Below, piece after piece: positions 46,945 to 57,288 of a stretch of DNA of 64,000 nt. The notes under the pieces were generated by a model, which saw only the letters and a list, made by a program, of their open reading frames with translations, made no database searches and was not told the DNA's origin. How positions within the stretch are numbered: the first letter of the stretch is position 1; the number at the start of each line of letters is the position of its first letter. Origin of the DNA: Limimonas halophila (GTDB lineage Bacteria; Pseudomonadota; Alphaproteobacteria; Kiloniellales; Rhodovibrionaceae); the NCBI RefSeq assembly GCF_900100655.1, contig NZ_FNCE01000003.1:83501-147500 (forward strand). The letters run 5' to 3'. The translations under genes and the position numbers were made by a program.

Positions 46945-47693
46945 GGCTTTTCCGCGACCAGCATGTAGTTCACGGCCGTGTCGCGGCTGAGTGTCCAGCC
47001 GCCGGTGAACGGGGTGTAGACCACGCCCGTCAGGTCACGGACGTGCAGCCCGGCCGGGCGCAGGCCGGCGGCGACCTCCGAGGGGCGGACGAAGCTGCGC
47101 CAGTCGTGGGTGCCGCGCGGCAGCCAGCCCAGGATGTACTCCGCCGCCACCTTCGCCAGCAGGAAGGAGCGACGCGTGCGGTTGATCGTGGACAGCACGA
47201 ACAACCCGCCGGGCCGCACCAGCCCGCCGCAGGCGCGCAGGAAGGCGTCGCGGTCGGCGACGTGCTCCACCACCTCCAGCGCCAGCACGGCGTCGAAGGG
47301 CTCGCTCTGATCGGTGAACGCCTCGGCGGTGGTGCAGCGGTAGTCGATGGTGAGGCCCTGAGTCTGCGCGTGCGCCTTGGCCGCCTTGATCGTTTCCACG
47401 GTGGCGTCGAGGCCCGTGACCTGGGCGCCCAGGCGCGCCAGGGGTTCCGCCAGCAGGCCGCCGCCGCAGCCCACGTCCAGCAGGCGCAGCCCCTTCAGCG
47501 GTTCGGGGCCGTCGCCGGGCAGGCCGAAGTGGTCGGTCAAATGGTCGCGGATGTAGGCGATTCGCGTGGGGTTGAGGGCGTGCAGCGGCTTCATCTCGCC
47601 CTCGGGGTCCCACCAATCGCTCGCCATGCGGGCGAACTTGGCGACCTCGTCGGGGTTCACCGTGATGGCGTCGGCCGCGGCTGTTCGCGTCAT
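46941..47693 (-). CDS. ubiG: ubiquinone biosynthesis O-methyltransferase UbiG
   Basis: This 250-residue enzyme makes both O-methylations in ubiquinone synthesis. Motifs are NPDEVAKFARMASDWWDPEG at the start, LLDVGCGGGLLAEPLARLG, EVVEHVADRDAFL and the C-terminal HDWRSFVRPSEVAAGL. Length is typical. It is divergent from lysC and overlaps the next methyltransferase gene. Confidence 0.94.
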   Translation of the reverse strand: MTRTAAADAITVNPDEVAKFARMASDWWDPEGEMKPLHALNPTRIAYIRDHLTDHFGLPGDGPEPLKGLRLLDVGCGGGLLAEPLARLGAQVTGLDATVETIKAAKAHAQTQGLTIDYRCTTAEAFTDQSEPFDAVLALEVVEHVADRDAFLRACGGLVRPGGLFVLSTINRTRRSFLLAKVAAEYILGWLPRGTHDWRSFVRPSEVAAGLRPAGLHVRDLTGVVYTPFTGGWTLSRDTAVNYMLVAEKP

Positions 47694-47864
47694 GCGTGTC
47701 CGTCCGGGCGGTGTGTCGATTCGGTGGCGCGGCGCCGGCTGCCTTGCACCGTGCGCGCCCGGTGAGTATGTGTACGTCCAGCGCGCCGGGGCAAGCGCGC
47801 CGAGCGCGGCCGCGCTCGGCCTGTCCCCGCCACACGCGAGCCCTGTCCCACGACGAGAGCCCGC

Positions 47865-49091
47865 ATGGCCCGCATCGTCATGAAGTTCGGCGGCACGTCC
47901 GTGGCGGACGTGGACCGCATTCAAGCTGTTGCCCGCCTGGCCAAGCGCGAGATCGACGCCGGCAACGAGGTCGCCGTCGTGGTGTCCGCGATGGCCGGCG
48001 TGACCAACCGGCTGGAAGGCTATGTGCGCGAGATCTCGCGCCTCTTCGACCTGCGCGAGTACGACACCGTGGTCTCCGCCGGGGAGCAGATCACCGCCGG
48101 GCTGACCGCGATCGCGCTGCAGGAGATGGGCGTGGACGCGCGCTCCTGGCTGGGCTGGCAGGTGCCCATCCACACCGACAACGCCCACGGCAGCGCCAGC
48201 ATCGCCGGGATCGACGGAGAGGCCATCGCGGCCCGCCTGCGCACCGGCGAGGTCGCCGTCTTCGCCGGGTATCAGGGGCTCGACCCGGACCGCGGGCGCA
48301 TCACCACGCTCGGCCGCGGCGGCTCGGACACCTCGGCGGTGGCGCTGGCGGCGGCGATCGACGCGGACCGCTGCGACATCTACACCGACGTGGACGGGGT
48401 CTACACCACCGACCCGCGCATCGTCGCCGGCGCGCGCAAGCTGGACCGGATCACCTACGAGGAAATGTTGGAGATGGCCTCGCAGGGGGCCAAGGTGTTG
48501 CAGACGCGCGCCGTCGAGATGGCGATGCGCCACCGCGTGCCCGTGCAGGTGCGCTCCACCTTCGACCCCGATACGCCGGGCACCCTGGTCGTCGACGAGG
48601 ACAGCATCGTGGAACAGGACATCGTCAGCGGAATCGCCTACAGCCGGGACGAGGCGAAGATCACGCTCACCCGCGTGGCCGACCGGCCGGGCGTCGCCGC
48701 GGGCATTTTCGGCCCGCTCGCCCAGGAGCACATCAACGTGGACATGATCGTCCAGAACGTTTCCCCCGAGGGGGACGCGACGGACGTGACCTTCACGGTG
48801 TCGAAGAGCGATTACGACCGCGCCATCAAGCTTCTGGAGGAGAAGAAGGAAAGCTTCGGCTACCAGGAGCTGCGCCCCGACCAGAACGTGGTGAAGGTCT
48901 CGGTCATCGGTGTGGGCATGCGCAGCCACGCCGGCGTGGCGCAGACGATGTTCCGCGCGCTGGCCGAGCGGGGCATCAACATCTCCGTGATCGCCACCTC
49001 CGAGATCAAGATCAGCGTCCTCATCCCGGACGAGTACCTGGAGCTGGCGCTGCGCACGCTGCACGCGGCCTACGGCCTCGACAGCGGCTGA
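47865..49091 (+). CDS. lysC: aspartate kinase LysC
   Basis: This 408-residue enzyme phosphorylates aspartate, the first step to lysine, threonine and methionine. The kinase domain has MKFGGTSVADVDRI at the start, GRGGSDTSAVALAAAIDADR and TDPRIVAGARKLDRITYEEM. Two ACT domains (about 265-400) include DRPGVAAGIFGPLAQEHINV and GVGMRSHAGVAQTMFRALAE, which serve feedback inhibition. ptsP follows 14 bases after its stop. Confidence 0.95.
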   Translation: MARIVMKFGGTSVADVDRIQAVARLAKREIDAGNEVAVVVSAMAGVTNRLEGYVREISRLFDLREYDTVVSAGEQITAGLTAIALQEMGVDARSWLGWQVPIHTDNAHGSASIAGIDGEAIAARLRTGEVAVFAGYQGLDPDRGRITTLGRGGSDTSAVALAAAIDADRCDIYTDVDGVYTTDPRIVAGARKLDRITYEEMLEMASQGAKVLQTRAVEMAMRHRVPVQVRSTFDPDTPGTLVVDEDSIVEQDIVSGIAYSRDEAKITLTRVADRPGVAAGIFGPLAQEHINVDMIVQNVSPEGDATDVTFTVSKSDYDRAIKLLEEKKESFGYQELRPDQNVVKVSVIGVGMRSHAGVAQTMFRALAERGINISVIATSEIKISVLIPDEYLELALRTLHAAYGLDSG

Positions 49092-49105
49092 CCGCCGGGG
49101 AGCCG

Positions 49106-51382
49106 ATGAGCGCGCAGGAGCACGCCACGGGCTGGGACACCTCGCGCCGCCTGCTGCGCCTTCTGCGCAACATCATGAAGGAGGGCGGGGCGGCCCAGGA
49201 CCGTCTCGACCGCATCGTCCGCGCCATCGCCGAGGAGATGGCGGCCGAGGTCTGCTCGGTCTACGTCAAGCGCGCGGGCGAGATCCTGGAGCTGTTCGCC
49301 ACCCACGGCCTGCGCGCGGACGCCGTCCACCACACCCGCCTGCGCGTGGGCGAGGGCGTGGTCGGCCATGTCGCCCGCAAGGCCCAGCCCCTGCGCATCG
49401 CCGAGGTCGCCAGCCACCCGGCCTTCGTCTACCGCCCGGAGACGGGCGAGGAGCCGTACCGCGCGCTCATGGGCGTGCCCATCATGCGCGACGGCGGCCT
49501 GCTCGGCGTGCTCGTCATCCAGAGCGTCGAGGCGCGCCACTACGGCGACGAGGAAGTCGAGGTCCTGGAAACCGTGGCCACGCTGCTCGCCGAGTTGGTG
49601 GCGGGCGGCGAGCTGGTCGCGGCCTCGGAATCCCAGCACGCCGACAGCAACGTGCGCCTGCCCGTGCGCCTGCCCGGCATGGTGCTGTGCGAGGGGCTGG
49701 CGATGGGGCAGGTGCTGCGCCACCGTCACCGCCCCGTGGTCTACGACACCGTCGCCGACGACCCCGACGCCGAGGGCGAGCGCCTGCGCGCCGCCGTGGC
49801 GGAGATGCAGTCCTCGCTCGACAAGCTGCTCGACGACGCGGACCTGGACGAGTCCGAGGGCGAGCACCGCGACGTGCTCGCCAGCTACCGCATGTTCGCC
49901 TCGGACCGCGGCTGGCTGGAGCGCATGGCGGAAGCCGTGCGCACGGGCCTGACCGCCGAGGCGGCGGTGCAGAAGGTGCAGAGCGACACCCAGGCCCGGA
50001 TGGCCAAGGCGCGTGATCGCTACCTGCGCGAGCGCCTGGCGGACCTGGACGACCTCGCCAACCGCCTGGTCCAGCACCTCACCGGCGCCACGCAGCGCGC
50101 GCCCATGCCCGAGGACACCGTGCTCGTCGCGCGCACGCTCGGGCCCGCCGAGTTCCTCGACTACGACCGCAGCAAGCTGCGCGCGGTGGTGCTGGAGGAG
50201 GGCTCGCCCACCGCCCACGTCGCCGTGGTGGCGCGCGCGCTGGACGTGCCCGTGATCGGCCGCTGCCGGGGCGTGATGACCGAGGCGCGCACGGGCGACA
50301 CCGCGCTGGTGGACGGGGAAACGGGGCAGGTGCTCCTGCGCCCCGAGGGCAGCGCCGCCGCCAGCTTCGCCGAAACCATCGACACGCGCCGCCGCCGCGC
50401 GGGTGCCGCCGCCGCGACCGGCCGCGACCTGGAGCCGGTGACCCGGGACGGCGAGCGCGTCGGCCTGCACATCAACGCCGGGCTGCGCGCCGATCTGCCG
50501 CACCTGGACGCGCTGGGCGCCGACGGCATCGGGCTCTACCGCACCGAGGTGCCCTTCATGGTGCGGCGCAGCTTCCCCGGTGTGGACGAGCAGGCGCGCA
50601 TCTACGGCCACGTGCTCGCGCGCGCGGGCGACCGGCCGGTGGTGTTCCGCACGCTCGACGTGGGCGGCGACAAGATCCTCCCCTACTGGCGCACCGAGGA
50701 CGAGGACAACCCGGCCATGGGCCGGCGCGCGCTGCGCCTGGGCCTGGACCGGCCGCACGTCCTGCGCCGGCAGGTGCGCGCCCTGATCCGCGCCAGCGCC
50801 GGGCGCGAGCTGCACATCATGCTGCCCATGGTCAGCCAGGTCTGGGAGGTCGACCGGGCACGCGAGCTGATCGACCGCGAACGGGCGCTGGCGCGCGAGC
50901 GCGGCCAGCCGGGGCCGAGCGCGGTCCGCCTGGGCGCGATGCTGGAGGTGCCGGCGCTGTGCTGGCAGTTGCCGCGCCTGCTGGAGCGCGTCGACTTCAT
51001 CGCGCTGGGCAGCAACGACCTCGTGCAGTTCGTCTTCGCCGCCGACCGCGGCAACCCGCAGGTGACGCGGCGCTACGACCCGCTGTCGCCGCCGGTGATG
51101 AAGCTGACGTCCCAGCTGGTCGCGGAAACCGAGGCGGCGGGCGTGCCGCTGTCGGTGTGCGGCGAGATGGCCGGCAACCCGCTGGAGGCCATGGCGCTGA
51201 TCGGCTGCGGCGTGCGCCGGCTGTCCATGGCGCCGCGCGCGATGCCGGGCGTGCGCGCCATGTTGCGCAGCGTCGACACCGGCCCGCTGAGCGCGCTTTT
51301 GCGCGACAAATCGGATTCCGCCGACGCCAGCCTGCGCCCGCTTCTCCAGACCTATGCGAGCGACCACGGGATCGAGATTTGA
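49106..51382 (+). CDS. ptsP: phosphoenolpyruvate-protein phosphotransferase PtsP (EI-Ntr)
   Basis: This 758-residue protein has a GAF domain (about 15-170) and an enzyme I part (about 185-750). The phospho-accepting His is H371 in EEGSPTAHVAVVARALDVP, followed by the PEP site GLYRTEVPFM, TLDVGGDKILPYW and GSNDLVQF. It starts the nitrogen PTS phosphorelay from PEP to NPr, and its GAF domain senses glutamine or other signals in relatives. HPr is not in the window, while the HprK-RapZ fusion at 10445 belongs to the same network. lysC-ptsP order is usual in alphaproteobacteria. Confidence 0.93.
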   Translation: MSAQEHATGWDTSRRLLRLLRNIMKEGGAAQDRLDRIVRAIAEEMAAEVCSVYVKRAGEILELFATHGLRADAVHHTRLRVGEGVVGHVARKAQPLRIAEVASHPAFVYRPETGEEPYRALMGVPIMRDGGLLGVLVIQSVEARHYGDEEVEVLETVATLLAELVAGGELVAASESQHADSNVRLPVRLPGMVLCEGLAMGQVLRHRHRPVVYDTVADDPDAEGERLRAAVAEMQSSLDKLLDDADLDESEGEHRDVLASYRMFASDRGWLERMAEAVRTGLTAEAAVQKVQSDTQARMAKARDRYLRERLADLDDLANRLVQHLTGATQRAPMPEDTVLVARTLGPAEFLDYDRSKLRAVVLEEGSPTAHVAVVARALDVPVIGRCRGVMTEARTGDTALVDGETGQVLLRPEGSAAASFAETIDTRRRRAGAAAATGRDLEPVTRDGERVGLHINAGLRADLPHLDALGADGIGLYRTEVPFMVRRSFPGVDEQARIYGHVLARAGDRPVVFRTLDVGGDKILPYWRTEDEDNPAMGRRALRLGLDRPHVLRRQVRALIRASAGRELHIMLPMVSQVWEVDRARELIDRERALARERGQPGPSAVRLGAMLEVPALCWQLPRLLERVDFIALGSNDLVQFVFAADRGNPQVTRRYDPLSPPVMKLTSQLVAETEAAGVPLSVCGEMAGNPLEAMALIGCGVRRLSMAPRAMPGVRAMLRSVDTGPLSALLRDKSDSADASLRPLLQTYASDHGIEI

Positions 51383-51704
51383 ACCGCTCCCTGCGCGGCG
51401 ATTGCGGCGACGGGTCGCCCTCTGGTACATACCTCTTGTGGAACCGCGGAACCATTTGAAGAGCCAAGGTCGAGCGTGCACGAGCGCCCGCAACGCGATG
51501 ACCGACGACCGGTGGCAAAACCGTGTCGACGGGACATTGACACGGGTCGCGCGATGAGCGGGTAAATGACCGGCCATATTTTCGGCAAATTGTATTTGCC
51601 CCTTGGCGCGTTGACGCGCGGCGCGCCCGAACCCGGCCGGCGCCCGGAGGCCGCGGCCCCGCACGCTCGGTCCCTCCCCCTCTGACGGCGGGTGAGCATC
51701 CTGC
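51383..51704. other. intergenic region upstream of rodZ with a short hairpin
   Basis: No gene is supported. The inverted pair GGCAAAT-TGT-ATTTGCC (51584-51600) lies in an AT-richer pocket that may hold the rodZ promoter (CATATT nearby). There is no T-run after it, so an operator or mRNA leader hairpin is more likely than a terminator. Confidence 0.4.
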
Positions 51705-53243
51705 ATGGCGGACGAGCAACGGCACCTCTCCTCCGATCCCTCCACGACCCCACCGGGCGCGGAACCGCGCCTGGACGGCCGGGCGGACGGCGAGCGCCGC
51801 GAGACGGCCGCGCGCCTGCTGCGGCGGACGCGCGAGATGCACGGCCAGGATCTGGGCGAGATCGCCGCCGCGCTGCGCATCCGCCACGCCTACCTGAGCG
51901 CGATTGAGCGCGGCGCCTTCGACGAGTTGCCCGGCGCCACCTACGCCGTGGGCTTCGTGCGCAGCTACGCCGCCTTCCTGGAGCTGGACGAGGAAGAGGT
52001 CGTCCGCCGCTTCAAGGAGGACGTGGCCGGGCTGGAGCGCACGCAGGAGCTGCACTTCCCCGAGCCCGTGAACGAGGGCAAGGTTCCCGGCGGGGCCGTC
52101 ATCCTGATTTCCCTGGTGTTGCTCGCCGTCGCCTACGGCGGTTGGTACGTGCTCACCAGCCCCGGCACCTCGCTGTCGGAAATGGCCCCGCGCGTGCCCG
52201 ACCGGCTGCAGGCGCTGGTCGGTGGCGGCGAGGAGGGGGCCGCGAGCACGGCCGGGACGGGAACGAGCCAGACCGGCGGCGGCAGCCAGTCGGGTGACGG
52301 CTCGGCCGGCGGCGAGGAGGTGGCAAGCACCGAGACGGCCGGCAGCGGGACCGCCGTGCCCACCGACGGCGCGGCGACGACGTCCGCCACCGCTGCGTCG
52401 GATGCCGGCACGCAAGCTTCCGACACGGGCGACGCGACCGGGGTGGCCGACGCGGGCGAGTCGCGCGAGGGGACCGGCGCTGACACGGCGTCGGCCCCGG
52501 ATGCATCGAGCGCCGACACCGGCGCCGGCGCCGAGGCGGACACGGCAGTCGATACCACCGGCGACAGCGTGACCGTGGGGGAGCAGACCGTGGAGCTGCC
52601 CGACGCGGGCGAGGACACCGCCTCGGCGACGGCGGCCGAAAGCACCAACACGGCCACGGACACGGCCGGTGAGCAGGCGGACGCGGCCACCGCCGGGACG
52701 CAGGCGGCGACCGCGCCGGACACCGCGACGCAAACCGGCGCCACACAGACCGAGGCGACCGGCAGCGCCGACGCCGCGACCGGCGACACCCAAGCCGACG
52801 CCACGCAGACGGCGGAGCCCCAAGCGGGTGACACCCAGCCGGCGGGGGACAGCGCGGCGCAGGACCAGGGCGGCGACCAGGGCGCGCCGCCGGTGCCGGG
52901 GGCGGAAAGCGACGATGGCGGCGCGGGCGCCACGCAGACCGCGAGCGCGCCGTCGGGCCGGGCCTTCGGCGCGGCGGCTGGCGACGAAGCGCTGGTGCTG
53001 CGCGCCACGGCGGACTCCTGGGTCCAGGTGCGTGGGGCGAACGGCGACGTCCTCGTCTCGCGCGTGCTGGAGCCGGGCGACGTCTACCGCGTGCCCGAGC
53101 GCGACGGCCTGCGCCTGCACACCGGCAACGCGGGCGGCCTGACGGTCGAGGCCGAGGGGCGCGCGGTGCGCACCCTGGGCGATGCCGGGGAGGTCCGCCG
53201 CAACATCGCGCTGACCCCGGCGAACCTGCTGAACGGCGGCTGA
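51705..53243 (+). CDS. rodZ: RodZ-like cytoskeletal membrane protein with a long acidic linker
   Basis: This 512-residue protein has an N-terminal HTH (about 33-95: EMHGQDLGEIAAALRIRHAY, IERGAFDELPGATYAVGFVR), one membrane segment (about 129-149), a very long Thr/Ala/Asp/Gly-rich linker (about 178-425) and a C-terminal DUF4115 beta domain (from about 428: ALVLRATADSWVQVRGANGD). RodZ ties MreB to the cell-wall machinery. The linker is low-complexity, acidic and far longer than in enteric RodZ. The order rodZ-ispG-hisS is widely conserved. Confidence 0.88.
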   Translation: MADEQRHLSSDPSTTPPGAEPRLDGRADGERRETAARLLRRTREMHGQDLGEIAAALRIRHAYLSAIERGAFDELPGATYAVGFVRSYAAFLELDEEEVVRRFKEDVAGLERTQELHFPEPVNEGKVPGGAVILISLVLLAVAYGGWYVLTSPGTSLSEMAPRVPDRLQALVGGGEEGAASTAGTGTSQTGGGSQSGDGSAGGEEVASTETAGSGTAVPTDGAATTSATAASDAGTQASDTGDATGVADAGESREGTGADTASAPDASSADTGAGAEADTAVDTTGDSVTVGEQTVELPDAGEDTASATAAESTNTATDTAGEQADAATAGTQAATAPDTATQTGATQTEATGSADAATGDTQADATQTAEPQAGDTQPAGDSAAQDQGGDQGAPPVPGAESDDGGAGATQTASAPSGRAFGAAAGDEALVLRATADSWVQVRGANGDVLVSRVLEPGDVYRVPERDGLRLHTGNAGGLTVEAEGRAVRTLGDAGEVRRNIALTPANLLNGG

Positions 53244-53357
53244 TCGCGCGCTTGGGACGGGCCCGTCCGGGCGTGTAACCGAGCAACGCTTGTCCGCCCC
53301 GGTGCGCAGGATTTACAACCGTCCTCAGTGACCGATCACCGGAAAGGCGGAACAGCG

Positions 53358-54524
53358 ATGAGCGATCCCACCGGCGTTCGTCCGTGGCGCGACATCGAGC
53401 GGCGCCAGACCCGCCAGATCAGCGTGGGCGACGTGAAGGTTGGCGGCGGTGCGCCCATCACCGTCCAGTCCATGACCAACACCCCGACCACCGACGTCGC
53501 GGGCACGGTCGAGCAGATCCGCCGCCTGGAAGATGCCGGCGCCGACATCGTGCGCGTCTCCTGCCCGGATCAGGAATCGTCCGCGGCGCTGAAGGACATC
53601 GTGCGCCAGGTGAACATCCCCATCGTGGCGGACATTCACTTCCACTACCGCCGCGGCATCGAGGCGGCGCAGAACGGTGCGGCCTGCCTGCGCATCAACC
53701 CGGGCAACATCGGCTCGCGCTCGCGCGTGAAAGAGGTCGTGCAGGCGGCCAAGGATCACGGCTGCTCGATGCGCATCGGCGTCAACGCGGGCTCGCTGGA
53801 GCGTCACCTGCTGGAGAAGTACGGCGAGCCCTGCCCGGACGCCATGGTGGAGAGCGCGCTGAATCAGGCGCGCGTTCTCGAAGAAGAGGACTTCTTCAAC
53901 TTCAAGATCTCCTGCAAGGCCTCGGACGTCTTCATGGCGTCGGCGGCCTACATGCAGCTCGCCGAGCAGTGCGACCATCCCTTCCACCTCGGCATCACCG
54001 AGGCGGGCGGCCAGCGCTCCGGCACGATCAAGTCCGCCATCGGCCTGGGCAATCTGCTCTGGGCCGGCATCGGCGACACGCTGCGCGTCTCGCTCTCCGC
54101 CGATCCCGTCGAAGAGATCAAGGTCGGCTACGACATCCTCAAGTCGCTGGGCCTGCGCCACCGTGGCGTCAACGTCGTCTCCTGCCCGTCGTGCGCGCGC
54201 GAGCAGTTCGACGTCATCAACACCGTGAAGGTGCTGGAAGAGCGGCTCTCCCACATCACCACGCCCATGACGGTGTCCGTGATCGGCTGCGTGGTGAACG
54301 GGCCGGGCGAAGCCCTGATGACGGACGTGGGCTTCACCGGCGGCGGCCGCGGCACGCACCAGGTCTACGTCGGCGGCATGCCCTCCCACCGCCTCAAGGA
54401 CGAGGACATCGTCGACCACCTGGTCCGCCAGGTGGAGGAAAAGGCCGAGGAGATCGAGGCCAAGCGCAAGGCGGAGGCCGAGCTTCAGGCCCAGACCGAG
54501 GAAGCCCCCTCCGCCGCCGAGTAA
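53358..54524 (+). CDS. ispG: 4-hydroxy-3-methylbut-2-enyl diphosphate synthase IspG
   Basis: This 388-residue iron-sulfur enzyme makes HMBPP in the MEP isoprenoid pathway. Cysteines for the 4Fe-4S cluster are in [11 protein letters not shown] and [10 protein letters not shown], and [29 protein letters not shown] and [10 protein letters not shown] are family motifs. The ATG at 53358 follows GGAAAGGCGGAACAGCG; a GTG at 53328 would add ten residues. It lies between rodZ and hisS. Confidence 0.95.
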   Translation: MSDPTGVRPWRDIERRQTRQISVGDVKVGGGAPITVQSMTNTPTTDVAGTVEQIRRLEDAGADIVRVSCPDQESSAALKDIVRQVNIPIVADIHFHYRRGIEAAQNGAACLRINPGNIGSRSRVKEVVQAAKDHGCSMRIGVNAGSLERHLLEKYGEPCPDAMVESALNQARVLEEEDFFNFKISCKASDVFMASAAYMQLAEQCDHPFHLGITEAGGQRSGTIKSAIGLGNLLWAGIGDTLRVSLSADPVEEIKVGYDILKSLGLRHRGVNVVSCPSCAREQFDVINTVKVLEERLSHITTPMTVSVIGCVVNGPGEALMTDVGFTGGGRGTHQVYVGGMPSHRLKDEDIVDHLVRQVEEKAEEIEAKRKAEAELQAQTEEAPSAAE

Positions 54525-54840
54525 GCGCGACCGCCGGGGCGTTGCCCCGGCCCCGGCCTTGCATCCGCCGTCAAGGTGCGCTAGCCAGCACGGCGCTCGG
54601 GTGGCCACACCTTCGCGTGCGTGGGTCCACCCCACACCCGCTAGGGCACGATGAGACGACGACGCATCATCTTATGAGCCTCATCGTGCTCTATGTCATT
54701 CATGTGCGGGCATGATTTAGAGCCCGGATCGTTTGCACGCCTTGCGCGCTTACCGGCGCGCGACCGTCGTGTCCGGCGTGCGCTGGCCTTTCGGTCTGGC
54801 CGATCCGACCTCATCATGCCCTAACCGAACGGAGCCAGCC
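54525..54840. other. intergenic region between ispG and hisS with a 10-bp inverted repeat
   Basis: GCACGATGAG (54646-54655) pairs with CTCATCGTGC (54680-54689). The 24-base space between them holds further overlapping GATGA/TCATC repeats. No T-run follows, so it is not a standard terminator. No gene is seen in the rest; the hisS ribosome binding site GGAG is at its right edge. Confidence 0.5.
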
Positions 54841-56094
54841 GTGCGCACCCTGCAGCCGGTTCGCGGCACCCGCGACATCCTGCCGGCGGAGATGCGCCGT
54901 CACCGCGCCGTCGCGGAGACGGCCCGCCGTGTGGCGGCGCAATACGGCTACGAGCAGATGGCGACGCCGGTGTTCGAGTTCACCGAGGTGTTCAAGCGCA
55001 CGCTCGGCGAGCACTCCGACGTCGTCATGAAGGAGATGTACACCTTTCCGGTCAGCGAGGAAGGCGACACCGTCACGCTGCGCCCCGAGGGCACGGCCGG
55101 CTTCGCCCGCGCCTACATCGCCAACGGGATGCAGCAGAACCTGCCGGTGAAGGCCTTCTACACCGGCCCGATGTTCCGCCACGAGCGCCCGCAGAAGGGC
55201 CGCCTGCGCCAGTTCCACCAGGTCGGGGTGGAGCTGCTGGGCCCCAGCCGTCCGCTGGCGGACGTCGAGATCATCGCCATGGGCCAGCAGGTGCTGGCCG
55301 AGCTGGGGCTGAGCGAGTCCATCACGCTCGAACTCAACACCCTGGGCGACCTGGAAAGCCGCAAGGCCTACCGCGCCGCGCTGGTCGAGTACTTCGCGGG
55401 CTTCAAGGACAAGCTGTCCGCGGACAGCCGCCACCGCCTGGACCGCAACCCGCTGCGCATCCTGGACTCCAAGGACGAGGGCGATCAGGCCGTCGTCGCC
55501 GACGCGCCCACCTTCGGCGACTACCTGAACCAGCACAGCCAGGACTTCTTCGGCCAGGTGTGTGAGGGGCTGGACGCGCTCGGCATCGGCTACCGGCTGA
55601 ATTCGCGGCTGGTGCGCGGGCTGGACTACTACTCCCACACCTGCTTCGAGTTCACGACGACCGCCCTGGGCGCGCAGGGCACCGTGCTGGCCGGCGGGCG
55701 CTACGACGACCTGATCGAGACGATGGGCGGCCCCGCCACGCCGGGCACCGGCTGGGCGGCCGGAATCGAGCGGCTGTCCATGCTCATGGACCGCGACACC
55801 ACGCCCACGCGGCCCGTCGCGGTGGTGCCGGCGGGCGGCGACGCCGAGATGGCGGCGCTACGCATCACGCAGGACCTGCGCGGGCGCGGCTTCACCGTCG
55901 ACATGGGCTACAGCGGCAACATGAAGAAGCGCCTGAAGCGCGCCAACAATGCCGGCGCCTGTGCCGCCGTGATTCTGGGCGGGGACGAGCTGGCCCAAAG
56001 CGTCGCCACGGTGCGCAACCTGGACACGGGCGAGCAGGAGACGGTCGCCCTCGACCAGCTGCCCGGCTACCTGGCGCGCTACCAGCCCGGCTGA
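54841..56094 (+). CDS. hisS: histidyl-tRNA synthetase HisS
   Basis: This 417-residue class II synthetase has motif 1 region [14 protein letters not shown], motif 2 [20 protein letters not shown], the His A box [15 protein letters not shown] and motif 3 [13 protein letters not shown], then the anticodon-binding domain (about 325-415). The start is the GTG at 54841, eight bases after GGAG. prfA follows after about 107 bases. Confidence 0.95.
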   Translation: MRTLQPVRGTRDILPAEMRRHRAVAETARRVAAQYGYEQMATPVFEFTEVFKRTLGEHSDVVMKEMYTFPVSEEGDTVTLRPEGTAGFARAYIANGMQQNLPVKAFYTGPMFRHERPQKGRLRQFHQVGVELLGPSRPLADVEIIAMGQQVLAELGLSESITLELNTLGDLESRKAYRAALVEYFAGFKDKLSADSRHRLDRNPLRILDSKDEGDQAVVADAPTFGDYLNQHSQDFFGQVCEGLDALGIGYRLNSRLVRGLDYYSHTCFEFTTTALGAQGTVLAGGRYDDLIETMGGPATPGTGWAAGIERLSMLMDRDTTPTRPVAVVPAGGDAEMAALRITQDLRGRGFTVDMGYSGNMKKRLKRANNAGACAAVILGGDELAQSVATVRNLDTGEQETVALDQLPGYLARYQPG

Positions 56095-56201
56095 GCGGCT
56101 GGTCGGCTTCAAACGGCGGACGGCACGGCTTATCTGCACGGACCACGGGGCGGCGCCGCGTGGCCGCAACGCCCCGCGTTTGCCCGAGGAGACGTGTCAC
56201 C

Positions 56202-57278
56202 GTGAGCTTGCAGGACAGCCTGGACCGGGTCGTGGCGCGCCACGAGGAATTGCAGGCGCTGGTCGCCAGCCACCCGGAACCGGGGACGAAGGACTACACG
56301 GACAAGCTCAAGGAGATGTCCGATCTGGAGCCGCTGGTGCAGGCGATCCAGCGGCTGAACGACGCGCGCCGCGAGCTGGCGGACACGCGCGCCATGCTCG
56401 ACGACCCCGAGGCCGATCCCGAGCTGCGCGAGATCGCCGAGGCCGAGATCCCCACGCTGCGCGAGCGCGTCGAGAGCCTGGAGCACGAGGTCAAGCTCAA
56501 GCTCCTGCCGCGCGACGCCGACGACGAGCGCAACGCCATCCTGGAGGTGCGCGCCGGCACGGGCGGCGACGAGGCCGCGCTTTTCGCCGCCGACCTGCTG
56601 CGCATGTACCAACGCTATGCCGCCCACCGCGGCTGGCAGTTCGAGATCATCAGCATGCAGGAGTCCGAGCAGGGCGGAACCAAGGAGGCGACGGCCCGCG
56701 TCTCGGGCCAGGGCGTCTTCGCCCGGCTGAAGTTCGAGTCCGGCGTTCACCGCGTGCAGCGCGTGCCGGCCACGGAATCGGGCGGGCGCATCCACACCTC
56801 CGCCGCCACCGTGGCGGTGCTGCCGGAGGTGCAGGACGTCGACGTTCACCTCGAGGACAAGGACCTGCGCATCGACACCTTCCGCGCCCAGGGCGCGGGC
56901 GGGCAGCACGTCAACACCACCGACAGCGCCGTGCGCATCACCCACCTGCCCACGGGCGTCGTGGTAAGCTGCCAGGAAAACAAGTCGCAGCACAAGAACC
57001 GCGCCCAGGCCATGCAGGTGCTGCGCGCGCGCCTGCACGACATCGAGCGCCAGAAGCAACACGCCGAGCGCGAGGAAGCGCGGCGCAACCAGGTGGGCAG
57101 CGGCGACCGCTCCGAGCGCATCCGCACCTACAACTTCCCGCAGAGCCGCGTGACCGACCACCGCATCAACATGACCACGCACAACCTCACCGGCGTGCTG
57201 GACGGCGCCGGCCTGGACGAGCTGGTGGACGCGCTGATTTCCGAGAACCAGGCCGCCAAGCTGGCGGAGCTCCAGTGA
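56202..57278 (+). CDS. prfA: peptide chain release factor 1 PrfA
   Basis: This 358-residue factor ends translation at UAA and UAG. The GGQ is in [20 protein letters not shown] (about 229-250) and the codon-reading PAT-type motif is in [20 protein letters not shown]. The start is the GTG at 56202 with GAGGAG about 10 bases upstream. prmC, which methylates the GGQ glutamine, starts ten bases after the stop, so factor and modifying enzyme are made together. Confidence 0.95.
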   Translation: MSLQDSLDRVVARHEELQALVASHPEPGTKDYTDKLKEMSDLEPLVQAIQRLNDARRELADTRAMLDDPEADPELREIAEAEIPTLRERVESLEHEVKLKLLPRDADDERNAILEVRAGTGGDEAALFAADLLRMYQRYAAHRGWQFEIISMQESEQGGTKEATARVSGQGVFARLKFESGVHRVQRVPATESGGRIHTSAATVAVLPEVQDVDVHLEDKDLRIDTFRAQGAGGQHVNTTDSAVRITHLPTGVVVSCQENKSQHKNRAQAMQVLRARLHDIERQKQHAEREEARRNQVGSGDRSERIRTYNFPQSRVTDHRINMTTHNLTGVLDGAGLDELVDALISENQAAKLAELQ

Positions 57279-57288
57279 GGCGCGCGGC

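Noticed and set aside
49070..51880. Open frame of over 900 codons antisense to ptsP
   Set aside because: Its product is Arg/His/Ala-rich low complexity with no domains and it covers a certain gene, so it is a GC artefact.
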